Positions 33,367 through 43,162 of a stretch of DNA of 64,000 bases are shown here, in pieces. Origin of the DNA: Indioceanicola profundi (GTDB lineage Bacteria > Pseudomonadota > Alphaproteobacteria > Azospirillales > Azospirillaceae); contig NZ_CP030126.1 in NCBI RefSeq assembly GCF_003568845.1, positions 1,515,001-1,579,000 of the forward strand, written 5' to 3'. The stretch's first letter is position 1, and each line of letters begins with the position of its first letter. The notes beneath the pieces are model-generated. The model was not told where the DNA came from and did not search any database. It saw only the letters and a program-made list of their open reading frames with translations. The translations under genes and the position numbers were made by a program.

Positions 33367-35727
33367 ATGAACAGCCTGAACTCCCGTATCGCTACCCAGA
33401 TCGCCCAGGAGCTGGGCGTTCGTCCGCAGCAGGTGGAAGCCACGGTCGGCCTGCTGGACGAAGGCTCGACGGTCCCGTTCATCGCCCGTTACCGCAAGGA
33501 AGCCACCGGCGGTCTGGACGATACGCAGCTCCGCACCCTGGAGGAACGGCTGCGCTATCTCCGCGAACTGGAGGAGCGTCGGGCCACGATCAAGGCCAGC
33601 ATCGTGGAACAGGGCAAAATGACGCCCGAGCTGGAACGGGACATCGATACGGCCGACACCAAGACGCGGCTGGAAGACCTTTACCTTCCCTATCGGCCCA
33701 AGCGCCGGACCAAGGCCATGATCGCCCGGGAAGCCGGGCTGGAGCCGCTGGCCGATCTGCTGCTGTCCGACCCGACCCGGACGCCGGAGATGGAGGCCGC
33801 CGCCTTCGTCGACGCGGAGAAGGGCGTCGCGGATACCAAAGCCGCTTTGGACGGCGCCCGCGCCATCCTGGTGGAGCGGATGGGCGAGGATGCGGAACTC
33901 GTGGGTTCGTTGCGCAGCTACGCCCAGGATCATGGCCGCGTGGTCTCCCGCCTTGTGGAGGGGAAGGCCGAGGAAGGGGCGAAGTTCTCCGATTATTTCG
34001 ACTTCGCGGAACCGCTGAAGCAGGTGCCGAGCCATCGTGCCCTGGCCCTGTTCCGTGGCCGGGCCGGCGGGGTCCTTGACCTGAAGATGGAAGTCGGGGA
34101 CGAGCCCGCGCCGGGCTATCCGCATCCGGCGGAGGCGATGATCGCCGCCCGTTTCAGGATCGCGGACCGGAGCCGGCCGGCCGACAAGTGGCTGCTGGAA
34201 TGCTGCCGTTGGGCATGGCGCACCAAGATCGCCCTGCACCTGGAACTCGACCTCATGAACGTCGTTCGCGAGCGCGCCGAGGATGAGGCCATCGCGGTGT
34301 TCGGCCGGAACCTGAAGGACCTGTTGCTGGCCCCGCCGGCCGGCATGCGGGTCACCATCGGCCTCGACCCTGGTATCCGCACCGGCGTGAAGGTCGCGGT
34401 GGTGGATGCCACAGGCAAGCTGGTGGAGACCACCACCATCTACCCGCATGAGCCGCGGAAGGACTGGGACGGATCGATCGCCACGCTGGCGGCGCTGGCC
34501 CACCGGCACAAGGCCGACCTGATCGCCATCGGCAACGGCACCGCCAGCCGGGAAACCGACAAGCTGGCGGCCGACCTGATGAACCGCCATCCCGAGCTGA
34601 AGCTGACCAAGGTCATGGTTTCCGAAGCCGGCGCATCGGTCTATTCCGCCTCGGAGGTCGCGGCGCTGGAGTTCCCGAAGCTGGACGTCTCCCTGCGCGG
34701 CGCAGTGTCCATCGCGCGGCGGCTCCAGGACCCGCTGGCGGAACTGGTGAAGATCGACCCGAAATCCATCGGCGTCGGCCAGTACCAGCATGATGTTTCG
34801 CCCACCAAGCTGGCCCGTACCCTCGATGCGACTGTCGAAGACTGCGTGAACGGCGTCGGCGTGGACCTGAACACCGCCTCTGTGCCGCTGCTGGCGCGCG
34901 TCTCCGGCCTGTCGGAGAGCGTGGCGAAGAATATCGTGGAGTTCCGCGATACGCATGGCGCGTTCCGCCGTCGCAGGCAGTTGCTGGATGTGAGCCGCCT
35001 CGGCCCCAAGGCATTCGAGCAGGCGGCGGGCTTCCTCCGCATCCGGGACGGGGAGAACCCGCTGGACGGCTCCTCCGTCCACCCGGAGGCCTATCCGGTG
35101 GTGGAGCGGATCATGAAAAAGACCGGCCGCAGCCTGGAAAAGCTGATCGGCGACGTCACCTTCCTGCGTTCCCTCGATCCGGCGGAATTCACGGATGAGA
35201 AGTTCGGCGTTCCCACCGTGACCGACATCCTGCACGAACTGGAAAAGCCGGGCCGCGATCCGCGCCCCGAATTCAAGACCGCCGCCTTCAAAGAGGGGGT
35301 GGAGGATCTGAAGGATCTCCAGCCCGGCATGGTGCTGGAGGGCGTGGTCACCAACGTGACCAACTTCGGAGCTTTCGTGGATGTGGGCGTCCACCAGGAC
35401 GGGCTAGTGCATATCTCCCAGCTCTCCCACTCCTTCGTGAAAGACCCGCACAGCGTTGTGAAGGCGGGCGATATCGTGAAGGTGAAGGTCCTGGAGGTGG
35501 ACCTGAAGCGCAAGCGCGTGGCCCTGACCATGAAGCTGGACGAGCGCCCTGCCCCGGCCCGGCGCGACGATGCTCGCCGCGATGACGCACGGCGCGACGG
35601 GTCCCGGCCATCCTCGCAGCCGCCCCGAGCCCCCCAGGGCCGGCCGGCACAGCCGAAGCAGCCTGCGGGAGCCGACATGGGCGCCCTTGGGGCGGCGCTT
35701 GCCGCCGCCATGTCGAAGAAGCGCTGA
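33367..35727 (+). CDS. tex: Tex family RNA-binding transcription accessory protein
   Basis: A 786-residue protein with the full Tex layout: N-terminal Tex domain ([19 protein letters not shown]), YqgF/RNase H-like domain ([20 protein letters not shown]), helix-hairpin-helix units ([20 protein letters not shown]) and a C-terminal S1 domain ([20 protein letters not shown]). A basic tail with DDARR repeats is added after S1. Tex binds nucleic acid and affects transcription and toxin expression in several bacteria. ATG 33367 begins the conserved [14 protein letters not shown]. It is a lone gene. Confidence 0.95.
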   Translation: MNSLNSRIATQIAQELGVRPQQVEATVGLLDEGSTVPFIARYRKEATGGLDDTQLRTLEERLRYLRELEERRATIKASIVEQGKMTPELERDIDTADTKTRLEDLYLPYRPKRRTKAMIAREAGLEPLADLLLSDPTRTPEMEAAAFVDAEKGVADTKAALDGARAILVERMGEDAELVGSLRSYAQDHGRVVSRLVEGKAEEGAKFSDYFDFAEPLKQVPSHRALALFRGRAGGVLDLKMEVGDEPAPGYPHPAEAMIAARFRIADRSRPADKWLLECCRWAWRTKIALHLELDLMNVVRERAEDEAIAVFGRNLKDLLLAPPAGMRVTIGLDPGIRTGVKVAVVDATGKLVETTTIYPHEPRKDWDGSIATLAALAHRHKADLIAIGNGTASRETDKLAADLMNRHPELKLTKVMVSEAGASVYSASEVAALEFPKLDVSLRGAVSIARRLQDPLAELVKIDPKSIGVGQYQHDVSPTKLARTLDATVEDCVNGVGVDLNTASVPLLARVSGLSESVAKNIVEFRDTHGAFRRRRQLLDVSRLGPKAFEQAAGFLRIRDGENPLDGSSVHPEAYPVVERIMKKTGRSLEKLIGDVTFLRSLDPAEFTDEKFGVPTVTDILHELEKPGRDPRPEFKTAAFKEGVEDLKDLQPGMVLEGVVTNVTNFGAFVDVGVHQDGLVHISQLSHSFVKDPHSVVKAGDIVKVKVLEVDLKRKRVALTMKLDERPAPARRDDARRDDARRDGSRPSSQPPRAPQGRPAQPKQPAGADMGALGAALAAAMSKKR

Positions 35728-35894
35728 GCCGCATTGTCGGCGGAGTATCCGGAATCGTGGAAGTTCGTCCCAACCCGGACGGATAGGGGTATCCACAAGT
35801 CGTCTCGCGATCCCCTTCGAAATTTAACGATTTCATTACTCCGCCGACCTTACCGTTTCCACCGGCGCTCATGCCCGGATGGAGAGCGAAAGTC

Positions 35895-36236
35895 ATGGCG
35901 AAGCAGCAGGATCAGGACCGGACCCCGGACGATACTATCGAGCGCACCTCGATCGTCACATACGGGTTGCTGGAACAGTTGCACGGCGTACTGTCCACGC
36001 CCGAGAAATCGGACGATGTGAATCTGGGCATGCTGATGGGGCTGGCCATGTTCCTGGACGACAAGATCGGCCCGTTCCGGACGGAACGGCTGATGAAGGC
36101 GGCCCCGAATATTATCCTGCGCACCGACGCCCATGTGCTGCGGGAGCAGCTTGCCCAGTTCGAGCCGGTTCTGACGGCCTTCGGGCAGCACCTCTCCGCC
36201 CTCGCCTCCGTTCCGCAGGCCGATCCGGTCGGCTGA
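35895..36236 (+). CDS. Small conserved protein of unknown function
   Basis: A 113-residue soluble protein with mixed helical character (LEQLHGVLSTPEKSDDVNLG, MLMGLAMFLDDKIGPFRTER, ILRTDAHVLREQLAQFEPVL). It has no signal or cysteine. An in-frame ATG at 35871 would add eight residues; neither start has a strong ribosome site. It lies between tex and a methyltransferase gene on the same strand, 73 bases before the latter. I recognise no family. Confidence 0.65.
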   Translation: MAKQQDQDRTPDDTIERTSIVTYGLLEQLHGVLSTPEKSDDVNLGMLMGLAMFLDDKIGPFRTERLMKAAPNIILRTDAHVLREQLAQFEPVLTAFGQHLSALASVPQADPVG

Positions 36237-36309
36237 TTCCAGTTCCTCGTCTTTACCTCCCGCGCATCCCGTCCTTAGACTGCCGGACGAAAAAGTGCGG
36301 GAGGATGCC

Positions 36310-37200
36310 ATGGACAGGGACCGGCCCAATCACGCCGGCGGAACGCCGCCGTTGCGCAGCCCCTCCGCCTCTCCCGACCGTGAGTTTGAGCGGGAACGCT
36401 GGTCCGCCAGCAGCGCCAACTGGGACCGCTGGGCCGACCCCGTCTCCGAAGCCGCCGACCGCATCAACCGCCCCCTCCTGGCCGCTGCCGGACTGAATAC
36501 CGGGGATAGCGTCTTGGATCTCGCCTCCGGCGCCGGGGAGCCCGCGCTGACAGCCGCGGAGCTGGTGGGGACGAACGGCACTGTCATCGCAACCGACTTC
36601 GTTCCCGGCATGCTGGACGGCGCTCGCCGCCGTATGGCGGAGCGGGGCATCGTGAATCTGCGGTTCGCTGCGGCCGATATGGAAGCGCTGCCCTTTCCCG
36701 GCGGAGTCTTCGACCGGGTCACCTGCCGGTTTGGCCTGATGTTCGTACCCGATGCCGCCCGCGCCGCCGCCGAGATAGCGCGGGTCCTTCGGCCTGGGGG
36801 CGTCGCCGTTGCGGCCGTCTGGGGACCGCTGGAGGAAAATACACTCTTCCGCGAACTGGCAGCCGCCCTTGACGAGGTTCTCGGCCCCGATCCCGCGCAA
36901 GGTCTCGCCGCGCTGTTCCGCTTCGGGCAGCCGGGCAGCAGCGCCGCCATATTCGCAGCCGGCGGTTTGACCGGAGCGGCGGAGGAGACGCTGCGGTACA
37001 CTGTCGCTACTCCGGCGAGCCGGCCATTCTGGCGCCCCACCCTGGAAATGGCGTTCGCTCCCCGCCTCGCGTTGCTGGACGGGGCCGCGCGCCAAGCGGT
37101 GGAACAAGCGGCAGGTGAGCGCTTTGGGGAGTTGGCGGGAGCAGACGGGCTGGTGCCGCTGAACATGCACATACGGGTTGCCCGCGGAATCCGTGGCTGA
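36310..37200 (+). CDS. Class I SAM-dependent methyltransferase
   Basis: A 296-residue protein with the Rossmann methyltransferase motifs: motif I VLDLASGAGEPALTAAELVG, post-I VIATDFVPGMLDGARRRMAE, AADMEALPFPGGVFDRVTC and the motif-II like LRPGGVAVAAVWG. The pattern matches UbiE/COQ5-related and other small-molecule methyltransferases. The substrate cannot be told. ATG 36310 has GGGAGG five bases upstream. The neighbour upstream is a small unknown gene and downstream is a padR promoter region. Confidence 0.85.
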   Translation: MDRDRPNHAGGTPPLRSPSASPDREFERERWSASSANWDRWADPVSEAADRINRPLLAAAGLNTGDSVLDLASGAGEPALTAAELVGTNGTVIATDFVPGMLDGARRRMAERGIVNLRFAAADMEALPFPGGVFDRVTCRFGLMFVPDAARAAAEIARVLRPGGVAVAAVWGPLEENTLFRELAAALDEVLGPDPAQGLAALFRFGQPGSSAAIFAAGGLTGAAEETLRYTVATPASRPFWRPTLEMAFAPRLALLDGAARQAVEQAAGERFGELAGADGLVPLNMHIRVARGIRG

Positions 37201-37253
37201 ACACGGCCATGCCGCCTTGGCGCCTTGTGTCTCGGCCCTATATATTCTAATCC

Positions 37254-37291
37254 GATACGTATCTTGACTGCACAGTTGGGAGGCGTATGGT
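37254..37291 (+). promoter_or_regulatory. Candidate promoter and PadR operator
   Basis: A perfect palindrome GATACGTATC (37254-37263) abuts TTGACT (37264-37269); TATGGT lies 16 bases on (37286-37291). The -35-like box and palindrome overlap as expected for a self-regulated padR promoter. The -10 match is moderate. The next gene is padR at 37349. Confidence 0.5.
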
Positions 37292-37348
37292 CCCAGCGCT
37301 GCCTAAAAAGGCGGCGCAATTCATTTCGGAACAGCGAATCTCATAATC

Positions 37349-37888
37349 ATGGATGTGAAGACCCTGTGCCTCGGCGTACTCAGCCGGGGCGACGCTTCGG
37401 GCTATGAAATCCGCAAGGAGTTCGAGGACGGCCCGCTGAGCCATTTCAGCGATGCGGGATTCGGTTCGATCTATCCGGCCCTGAAACGGCTGCAGGACGA
37501 AGGCCTCGTGGCAATCGCGCAGCACGGTACGGAATCCCGACCGGACAAGAAGGTCTACCGCATCACGCCGGCCGGCCGGCATGTGCTGTATCAGGCGCTG
37601 ACCCGTCAGCCGGCGCCTGACAAGCTCCGATCAGACCTGATGTTCATGCTGTTCTTCGGACATCTTCTGCCTCCACGGCATCTGGACCGCATCATCGGCG
37701 ACCGCATCGATGAATACCGGTCATTGATCGCAAAGATGGAGAGCAGTGACGATCAACACGGCACTCCTGGCGAAAAATTCGTACAGGGGCTGGGATTGGC
37801 GCTGTATCGCGCCGCAGCATCCTACCTGGAGGAGCACCGGCACGAGTTGATCGGCGCCGCCTTGCTCGAACCGAAGGTGGCGGAGTAA
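37349..37888 (+). CDS. PadR-family transcriptional regulator
   Basis: A 179-residue regulator with the PadR winged helix (TLCLGVLSRGDASGYEIRKE, GFGSIYPALKRLQDEGLVAI, KKVYRITPAGRHVLYQAL) and a helical dimerisation half. It is 50 bases upstream of an RND efflux adaptor/pump pair on the same strand, so it is likely the local repressor of that pair, released by a ligand. The palindrome at 37254 is the obvious operator candidate. Confidence 0.88.
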   Translation: MDVKTLCLGVLSRGDASGYEIRKEFEDGPLSHFSDAGFGSIYPALKRLQDEGLVAIAQHGTESRPDKKVYRITPAGRHVLYQALTRQPAPDKLRSDLMFMLFFGHLLPPRHLDRIIGDRIDEYRSLIAKMESSDDQHGTPGEKFVQGLGLALYRAAASYLEEHRHELIGAALLEPKVAE

Positions 37889-37938
37889 TCAGGGGAGCCG
37901 GTCCGGGGCGTGGCGCTTCGACGGCTGGGGGTTGGATC

Positions 37939-39009
37939 ATGAAGTCGTCTTATGTCGTCGCGCTCGGAATCACTGTCCTGGCGGTGCTCTGGCTTGTTTC
38001 GGGACAGTTCGGATCGTCTGACGAAGCCGCAGCGCCGCCCGCGGCCACGGCAACCAAGGAGCTTTTCGCGGTGCGGGTCGCCGACCTGACCGCCACGCCC
38101 ATGGTCCGTGAAGTGGTCGTGAACGGCATGTCGCAGGCCAACCGCATCGTCGAGCTGCGCGCGGAAATCCGCGGCCCGGTCGAGGAGGTGCTGGTCGAGA
38201 AGGGCACGCCCGTTCAGGCCGGCGCCCCGCTCGTCCGGATCGCGGTGGAAAGCCGCCGGGCCGACCTGGAGGAAGCCAAGGCAAACCTGGATCTCCGCCG
38301 AATCGAGTATGAGGCGGCCCAGCAGTTGGCGGAACGCGGCTTCAACTCCGAAGTCCGCCGTGCCGAGGCGAAGGCGCGCTTCGAGGCCGCCCAGGCCCAG
38401 CTGCGCCAAGCCGAGCTTGCGCTGGAGAAGACGGAGGTGCGCGCGCCCTTCGAGGGCGTGGTCGACGACCGCGTTGTGGAAGTCGGCGACTATGTGGACG
38501 CGAAGGACCCCATTGCCACGGTGGTGGACCTGGACCCGATCAAGTTCGTCGCCTTCGTAACGGAGCGCGACGTCTATGACCTGCAGGTCGGGAACGAAGC
38601 CGTGATCCGGATGCTCGACGGACAGGAGATCGCAGGGCGCATCACGTTCCTCGCCTCCCGCGCCGGAGAAGCCGCCCGCACCTTCCGGGTGGAAGTGGAA
38701 GCACCGAACCCCGACCGCCGCATCGTCGCCGGGCTGACCTCCTCCCTGCGTCTGCCGGTCACCACCCGTCTGGCCCACAAGCTCTCTCCGGCCGTGCTGA
38801 CGCTCGACGATGACGGCACCATCGGCGTGAAGACGGTCGATGCGGAAGATGTCGTGCAGTTCCATCCCGTGACGATCCTCGGCAGCACCCAGGACGGCGT
38901 CTGGCTGGCCGGGCTGCCGGAGCAGGTGCGCATCGTCGTGGTCGGCCAGGAATTCGTCGTTGCGGGCGAAAAAGTCCGCCCGGTGCCGGTAGAGGGCGGC
39001 CTGTCATGA
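37939..39009 (+). CDS. RND efflux periplasmic adaptor (MFP) subunit
   Basis: A 356-residue membrane-fusion protein. It has an N-terminal membrane anchor (YVVALGITVLAVLWLVSG), a biotinyl-lipoyl-like domain (VELRAEIRGPVEEVLVEKGT and VRAPFEGVVDDRVVEVGDYV), an alpha hairpin (LDLRRIEYEAAQQLAERGF) and beta barrel. It links the pump to an outer-membrane channel. The stop overlaps the pump ATG by four bases. No outer-membrane factor gene is here, so the pair must share a TolC-type channel coded elsewhere. Confidence 0.92.
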   Translation: MKSSYVVALGITVLAVLWLVSGQFGSSDEAAAPPAATATKELFAVRVADLTATPMVREVVVNGMSQANRIVELRAEIRGPVEEVLVEKGTPVQAGAPLVRIAVESRRADLEEAKANLDLRRIEYEAAQQLAERGFNSEVRRAEAKARFEAAQAQLRQAELALEKTEVRAPFEGVVDDRVVEVGDYVDAKDPIATVVDLDPIKFVAFVTERDVYDLQVGNEAVIRMLDGQEIAGRITFLASRAGEAARTFRVEVEAPNPDRRIVAGLTSSLRLPVTTRLAHKLSPAVLTLDDDGTIGVKTVDAEDVVQFHPVTILGSTQDGVWLAGLPEQVRIVVVGQEFVVAGEKVRPVPVEGGLS

Positions 39010-42000
39010 ACAGCATCATCTCCTGGTCCATCAGCCGCTCACGCATGGTGATCGCGCTGTTCGTGCTGTTCGTCGTGGGCGGCTGGATGTCCTACCAGCT
39101 CATGCCCAAGGAAGCGGCGCCGGACATCAACATTCCGATAATCTACGTTTCCGTCTCCTTTGAGGGCATCAGCCCGGAGGATGCGGAACGCCTTCTGGTG
39201 CGCCCCATCGAGCAGCAGGTGCGCACCATCGAGGGCGTGAAGGAGATGCGCGCCACCGCTTATCAGGGCGGGGCGAACGTCAGTTTGGAGTTCGTTGCCG
39301 GCTTTGATGCCGACAAGGCGTTGGACGATGTCCGCCAGAAGGTGGATATCGCCCGCCCCGAATTGCCAGACGGCGTGGAGGAGCCCTCGGTCAACGAGGT
39401 GAACTTCTCCCTCTTCCCGGTCATCATCGTCACCCTGTCGGGCGACGTTCCGGAGCGTACGCTGGTCCGTCTTGCCCGGGAGCTGGAAGACCGGGTCGAG
39501 GCCCTGCCGGAGGTGCTGGAGGTCGATATCTCCGGCGACCGGGAGGAGCAGGTGGAGATCATCATCGATCCCATGCTGCTCGAAAGCTACGGCATCAACC
39601 CGAACGACGTGATCGCACTGTTCCAGCGGTCCAACCGTCTGGTCGCCGCCGGCAATCTCGATACAGGGGCCGGCCGCTTCGCCGTGAAGGTGCCCGGTCT
39701 GTTTGAGACTGTGGAGGACATCTGGAACATGCCGGTGAAGGTGAACGGCGATAGCGTCGTCCTGTTCAAGGACGTCGCCGAGATCCGCCGCACCTTCAAG
39801 GACCCCAACAGCCTTGCCCGTGTGAACGGGGATCGGGCCGTCGCGCTGGAGGTTACCAAGCGCACCGGCGAGAACATCATCGATACCATCGCCAAGGTCC
39901 GCTCCATCGTCTCCGAGGAGCAGGCGCGGTGGCCGTCCGCGGTTCACGTCTCCTACAGCCAGGACCAGTCGGACGAAATCCGGGTGATGGTTTCCGACCT
40001 CACCAACAATCTGATCAGCGCTGCCCTGCTGGTCATGGTGGTCTGTATCGCTGCCCTGGGCGTGCGCACCGGGCTGCTGGTCGGCGTGGCTATTCCCGGC
40101 TCGTTCCTGATGGGGCTGCTGGTGCTCTGGATCATGGGCTCCAGCATCAACAACATCGTGCTGTTCAGCCTGATCATGGTCGTCGGCATGCTGGTCGACG
40201 GGGCTATCATCACGAACGAATATGCCGACCGGAAGATGACGGAGGGACTGCCGCCCCGGGAGGCCTATGCGCTGGCGGCCCAGCGGATGGCATGGCCGAT
40301 CATCTCCTCCACCCTGACCACGGTGGCGGCCTTCGCGCCCCTGCTCTTCTGGCCGGGCGTGGTGGGCGAGTTCATGAAGTTCCTGCCGATCACCCTGATC
40401 GCCACGCTATCGGCATCGGTGCTGATGGCGCTGCTGTTCATCCCGACGCTGGGCGGCGTATTCGGCCGGGCCGGCGCTGCCGATCCGGCGCTGATGAAGG
40501 CGCTGGCTGCCAGCGAGTCCGGCGACCTGCGCGACCTCCGCGGCTCCACCGGCATGTATGTGCGTATCCTGGACCGGGCACTGAACCATCCGGGCAAGAT
40601 CGTGTTCACTGCGATCTGCCTGCTAATCGGGGTCTGGGCGCTCCACATGGCCGAGGGGCACGGAACCGAGTTCTTCCCCGAATCCGAGCCACGGGTCGCC
40701 AGCGTCATGGTGCATGCCCGCGGCAACATGTCGATCCAGGAGAAGGACGCGCTGATCCGCGATGTGGAGGAGCGCATCCTGCCGTTCAGCGACGAGTTCC
40801 AGTCCGTCTATACCCGCGTCATCGGGCAAAGCACCGGCGGCGGCATGGGCGAACAGGCCGAGGACGTGATCGGCCGCGTGGACATCCAGTTCAAGGAATG
40901 GGATGAGCGGCGGCGCGCCGACGTGATCCTGGCGGACATCGCGGAGGCGACCTCCGATCTGGCCGGCATCATCATCGAGACCCGAAAGCAGGAGGACGGC
41001 CCCGGTTCCGGCAAGCCCATCCAGATTGAGCTTGCCGCCATGAACCCCGACCAGTTGCCCGTTGCCGTCGCCCATGTCCGGCGCGGGCTGGAGGAGATCG
41101 GCGGCTTCGTCGGCGTAGAGGATACCCGGCCCCTGCCCGGCATCGACTGGGAGGTGAAGGTTGACCGCGCCCAGGCCGCCAAGTTCGGCGTGGACGTGTC
41201 GGCCGTGGGCGATGCCATCCGGCTGGTCACCAACGGCCTGATCCTGGCGGAGTACCGGCCGGACGACACCGACGACGAGGTCGATATCGTCGCCCGCTAC
41301 CCGGCCGAGTACCGCTCGATCGAGCAGTTGGACAAGGTCCGGCTGCCCACCGACCAGGGGGCGATCCCCGTCGGCAACTTCGTCATCCGGGAGCCGCAGC
41401 CCAAGATCGGCATGATCAACCGGGTCGAGGCCCGCCGGGTGATGGAGGTGAAGGCGGATGTTCCGCCAGGCGCCCTGGCCGACACCAAGCTTCACGAGAT
41501 CCAGGCCTGGCTCGGGGAGAATCCGCTGCCCCAGGGCGTGCAGGTCACCTACAAGGGTGAGAATGAGGAGCAGGAGGAAAGCTCCGCCTTCCTGTCGAAG
41601 GCGTTCGCCGTGGCGCTGTTCCTGATCGCGGTCATCCTGATCGCGCAGTTCAACAGCTTCTACAGCACCTTCCTGATCCTTTCGGCCGTGATCATGTCCA
41701 CCGTGGGCGTACTGATCGGCTTGCTGATCACCGCCCAGCCCTTCGGTATCGTCATGACCGGCATCGGCGTGATCTCGCTGGCGGGCATTGTGGTGAACAA
41801 CAACATCGTGCTGATCGACACCTTCGACCGGTTGAAGGAAACCACCGGCTCGGCGCGGGAGGCGCTGCTGCGTACCGGGGCCCAGCGACTGCGGCCAGTG
41901 TTCCTCACCACGGTGACGACTGTGCTCGGCCTGCTTCCGATGGTGTTCCAGACGAATATCGACTTCGTGAACCGGGAGGTCACTGTCGGCGCCCCTTCCA

Positions 42001-42203
42001 CCCAATGGTGGGTCAGTTTCTCGACGGCCATCGCCTTTGGCCTAACCTTCGCAACTTTGCTGACCCTGGTGGTGACGCCGTGCGCGCTGATGGTCCGGGC
42101 GAATCTGTCGAGCTGGCGCCAGCGTAGGCGCATGTCCAAGGCGGAAGACAGGCGCACCGCCGCCGAGGGCAGACCTTCACGACTGGTCGACGCCGCGGAA
42201 TAA
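39006..42203 (+). CDS. RND multidrug efflux permease
   Basis: A 1065-residue RND (HAE-type) transporter with twelve membrane helices and two large periplasmic loops. MNSIISWSISRSRMVIALFV starts TM1; TM4 reads GMLVDGAIITNEYADRKM and TM10 reads SLAGIVVNNNIVLIDTFDRL. In AcrB two adjacent TM4 Asp and a TM10 Lys carry protons; here TM4 keeps only one Asp (VDG) and TM10 has Asn. The periplasmic loops confirm a drug/lipid exporter, substrate unknown. Cotranscribed with its adaptor and PadR. A terminator follows at 42231-42259. Confidence 0.93.
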   Translation: MNSIISWSISRSRMVIALFVLFVVGGWMSYQLMPKEAAPDINIPIIYVSVSFEGISPEDAERLLVRPIEQQVRTIEGVKEMRATAYQGGANVSLEFVAGFDADKALDDVRQKVDIARPELPDGVEEPSVNEVNFSLFPVIIVTLSGDVPERTLVRLARELEDRVEALPEVLEVDISGDREEQVEIIIDPMLLESYGINPNDVIALFQRSNRLVAAGNLDTGAGRFAVKVPGLFETVEDIWNMPVKVNGDSVVLFKDVAEIRRTFKDPNSLARVNGDRAVALEVTKRTGENIIDTIAKVRSIVSEEQARWPSAVHVSYSQDQSDEIRVMVSDLTNNLISAALLVMVVCIAALGVRTGLLVGVAIPGSFLMGLLVLWIMGSSINNIVLFSLIMVVGMLVDGAIITNEYADRKMTEGLPPREAYALAAQRMAWPIISSTLTTVAAFAPLLFWPGVVGEFMKFLPITLIATLSASVLMALLFIPTLGGVFGRAGAADPALMKALAASESGDLRDLRGSTGMYVRILDRALNHPGKIVFTAICLLIGVWALHMAEGHGTEFFPESEPRVASVMVHARGNMSIQEKDALIRDVEERILPFSDEFQSVYTRVIGQSTGGGMGEQAEDVIGRVDIQFKEWDERRRADVILADIAEATSDLAGIIIETRKQEDGPGSGKPIQIELAAMNPDQLPVAVAHVRRGLEEIGGFVGVEDTRPLPGIDWEVKVDRAQAAKFGVDVSAVGDAIRLVTNGLILAEYRPDDTDDEVDIVARYPAEYRSIEQLDKVRLPTDQGAIPVGNFVIREPQPKIGMINRVEARRVMEVKADVPPGALADTKLHEIQAWLGENPLPQGVQVTYKGENEEQEESSAFLSKAFAVALFLIAVILIAQFNSFYSTFLILSAVIMSTVGVLIGLLITAQPFGIVMTGIGVISLAGIVVNNNIVLIDTFDRLKETTGSAREALLRTGAQRLRPVFLTTVTTVLGLLPMVFQTNIDFVNREVTVGAPSTQWWVSFSTAIAFGLTFATLLTLVVTPCALMVRANLSSWRQRRRMSKAEDRRTAAEGRPSRLVDAAE

Positions 42204-42225
42204 GCATCAGCCAGGAACAGCCAGG

Positions 42226-42259
42226 AAAAACCCCGCCGGATCGCTCCGGCGGGGTTTTT
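42226..42259. terminator. Bidirectional terminator between RND operon and pssA
   Basis: AAAAACCCCGCCGGA, loop TCGC, TCCGGCGGGGTTTTT: a perfect 10-bp GC stem (42231-42240 with 42245-42254) with five A on one side and five T on the other. It separates convergent genes and works in both directions. Confidence 0.92.
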
Positions 42260-42286
42260 CATGTCGGGCTTTCTCCGTAGACCGGG

Positions 42287-43162
42287 TCACGTCCCGGACG
42301 GCGGGGCTTCCGGCGGCTGGCTGGAAGGGTCCGTGGCGGGCACTGCCGTCTCATCATCCTCATCCGTCAGCCGGGCGGCCTCGCGCTGGAGCTTCGCGTA
42401 CTGAAGGGAGCTGAATGGCAGGCTCAGAACATAGAGCAGGCTGATCACCGCCAGCGTGGCCCAGGGCGCGCTGACTAGGGCTGCCGCCAGCACGCCGACG
42501 CCCAGCAGCAGGAATACGACAAAATGCTGCGGGATGCGCAGGCCCTTGAGCGAGAAGGTCGGCACGGCGCTGATCATCAGGGCCGCGACGAAGACCGACC
42601 AGGGCGCTACCAGCCAGGGGCTATCGAACCAGCCGGGTCCCACTTCCAGTGTCGCCACGAGCGGCAGCAGCGCCAGACCGGCCCCAGCCGGCGCTGGGAC
42701 GCCGGTGAAGTAATTGTAGGCCCATGGCGGCTTTTCCGCTGCAGCGCCCAGCATCGTATTGAACCGCGCCAGCCGGAGGGCCGCGCAGATGCCGAGCAGA
42801 AGCGCCGCGATCCAGCCAAAGGTCCGGGCGTCCAGCAGCGTCCATTGATACAGGATCACCGCAGGAGCTACACCGAAGCTCACCACGTCGGACAGGCTGT
42901 CCAGCTCCTCTCCGAAGCGGCTCTGGGCGTTCAGCATGCGCGCGATCCGGCCATCGAGCCCGTCGAACACGGCCGCCACCAGGATCGCCACCACGGCCTC
43001 CGGAAAGCGCCCTTCAATGGCGAAGCGCATCCCCGTCATGCCGGCGGCCATGGCCGACAGGGTCAGCGCGTTCGGCAACAGTTTGTTGAGCGTCAGCCCG
43101 CGCAGACGCGGCGGACGGAGCTTACGTTGACGGCGCTTGAAGACCCGTGGCGTGCGCACCAT
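42287..43162 (-). CDS. pssA: CDP-diacylglycerol-serine O-phosphatidyltransferase
   Basis: A 291-residue membrane enzyme with the CDP-alcohol phosphatidyltransferase motif DGRIAR-x8-GEELDSLSD (canonical DGxxAR...GxxxDxxxD) and about eight membrane helices. It makes phosphatidylserine from CDP-diacylglycerol and serine. Its ATG shares one base with the stop of psd (TGATG), so the two steps to phosphatidylethanolamine are coupled. The Ser/Pro-rich tail is extra. Confidence 0.94.
   Translation of the reverse strand: MVRTPRVFKRRQRKLRPPRLRGLTLNKLLPNALTLSAMAAGMTGMRFAIEGRFPEAVVAILVAAVFDGLDGRIARMLNAQSRFGEELDSLSDVVSFGVAPAVILYQWTLLDARTFGWIAALLLGICAALRLARFNTMLGAAAEKPPWAYNYFTGVPAPAGAGLALLPLVATLEVGPGWFDSPWLVAPWSVFVAALMISAVPTFSLKGLRIPQHFVVFLLLGVGVLAAALVSAPWATLAVISLLYVLSLPFSSLQYAKLQREAARLTDEDDETAVPATDPSSQPPEAPPSGT

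Noticed and set aside
33280-35394. Minus-strand open frame of 704 codons opposite tex
   Set aside because: tex on the plus strand has full-length family motifs; the antisense frame is an artefact of GC-rich codon use.
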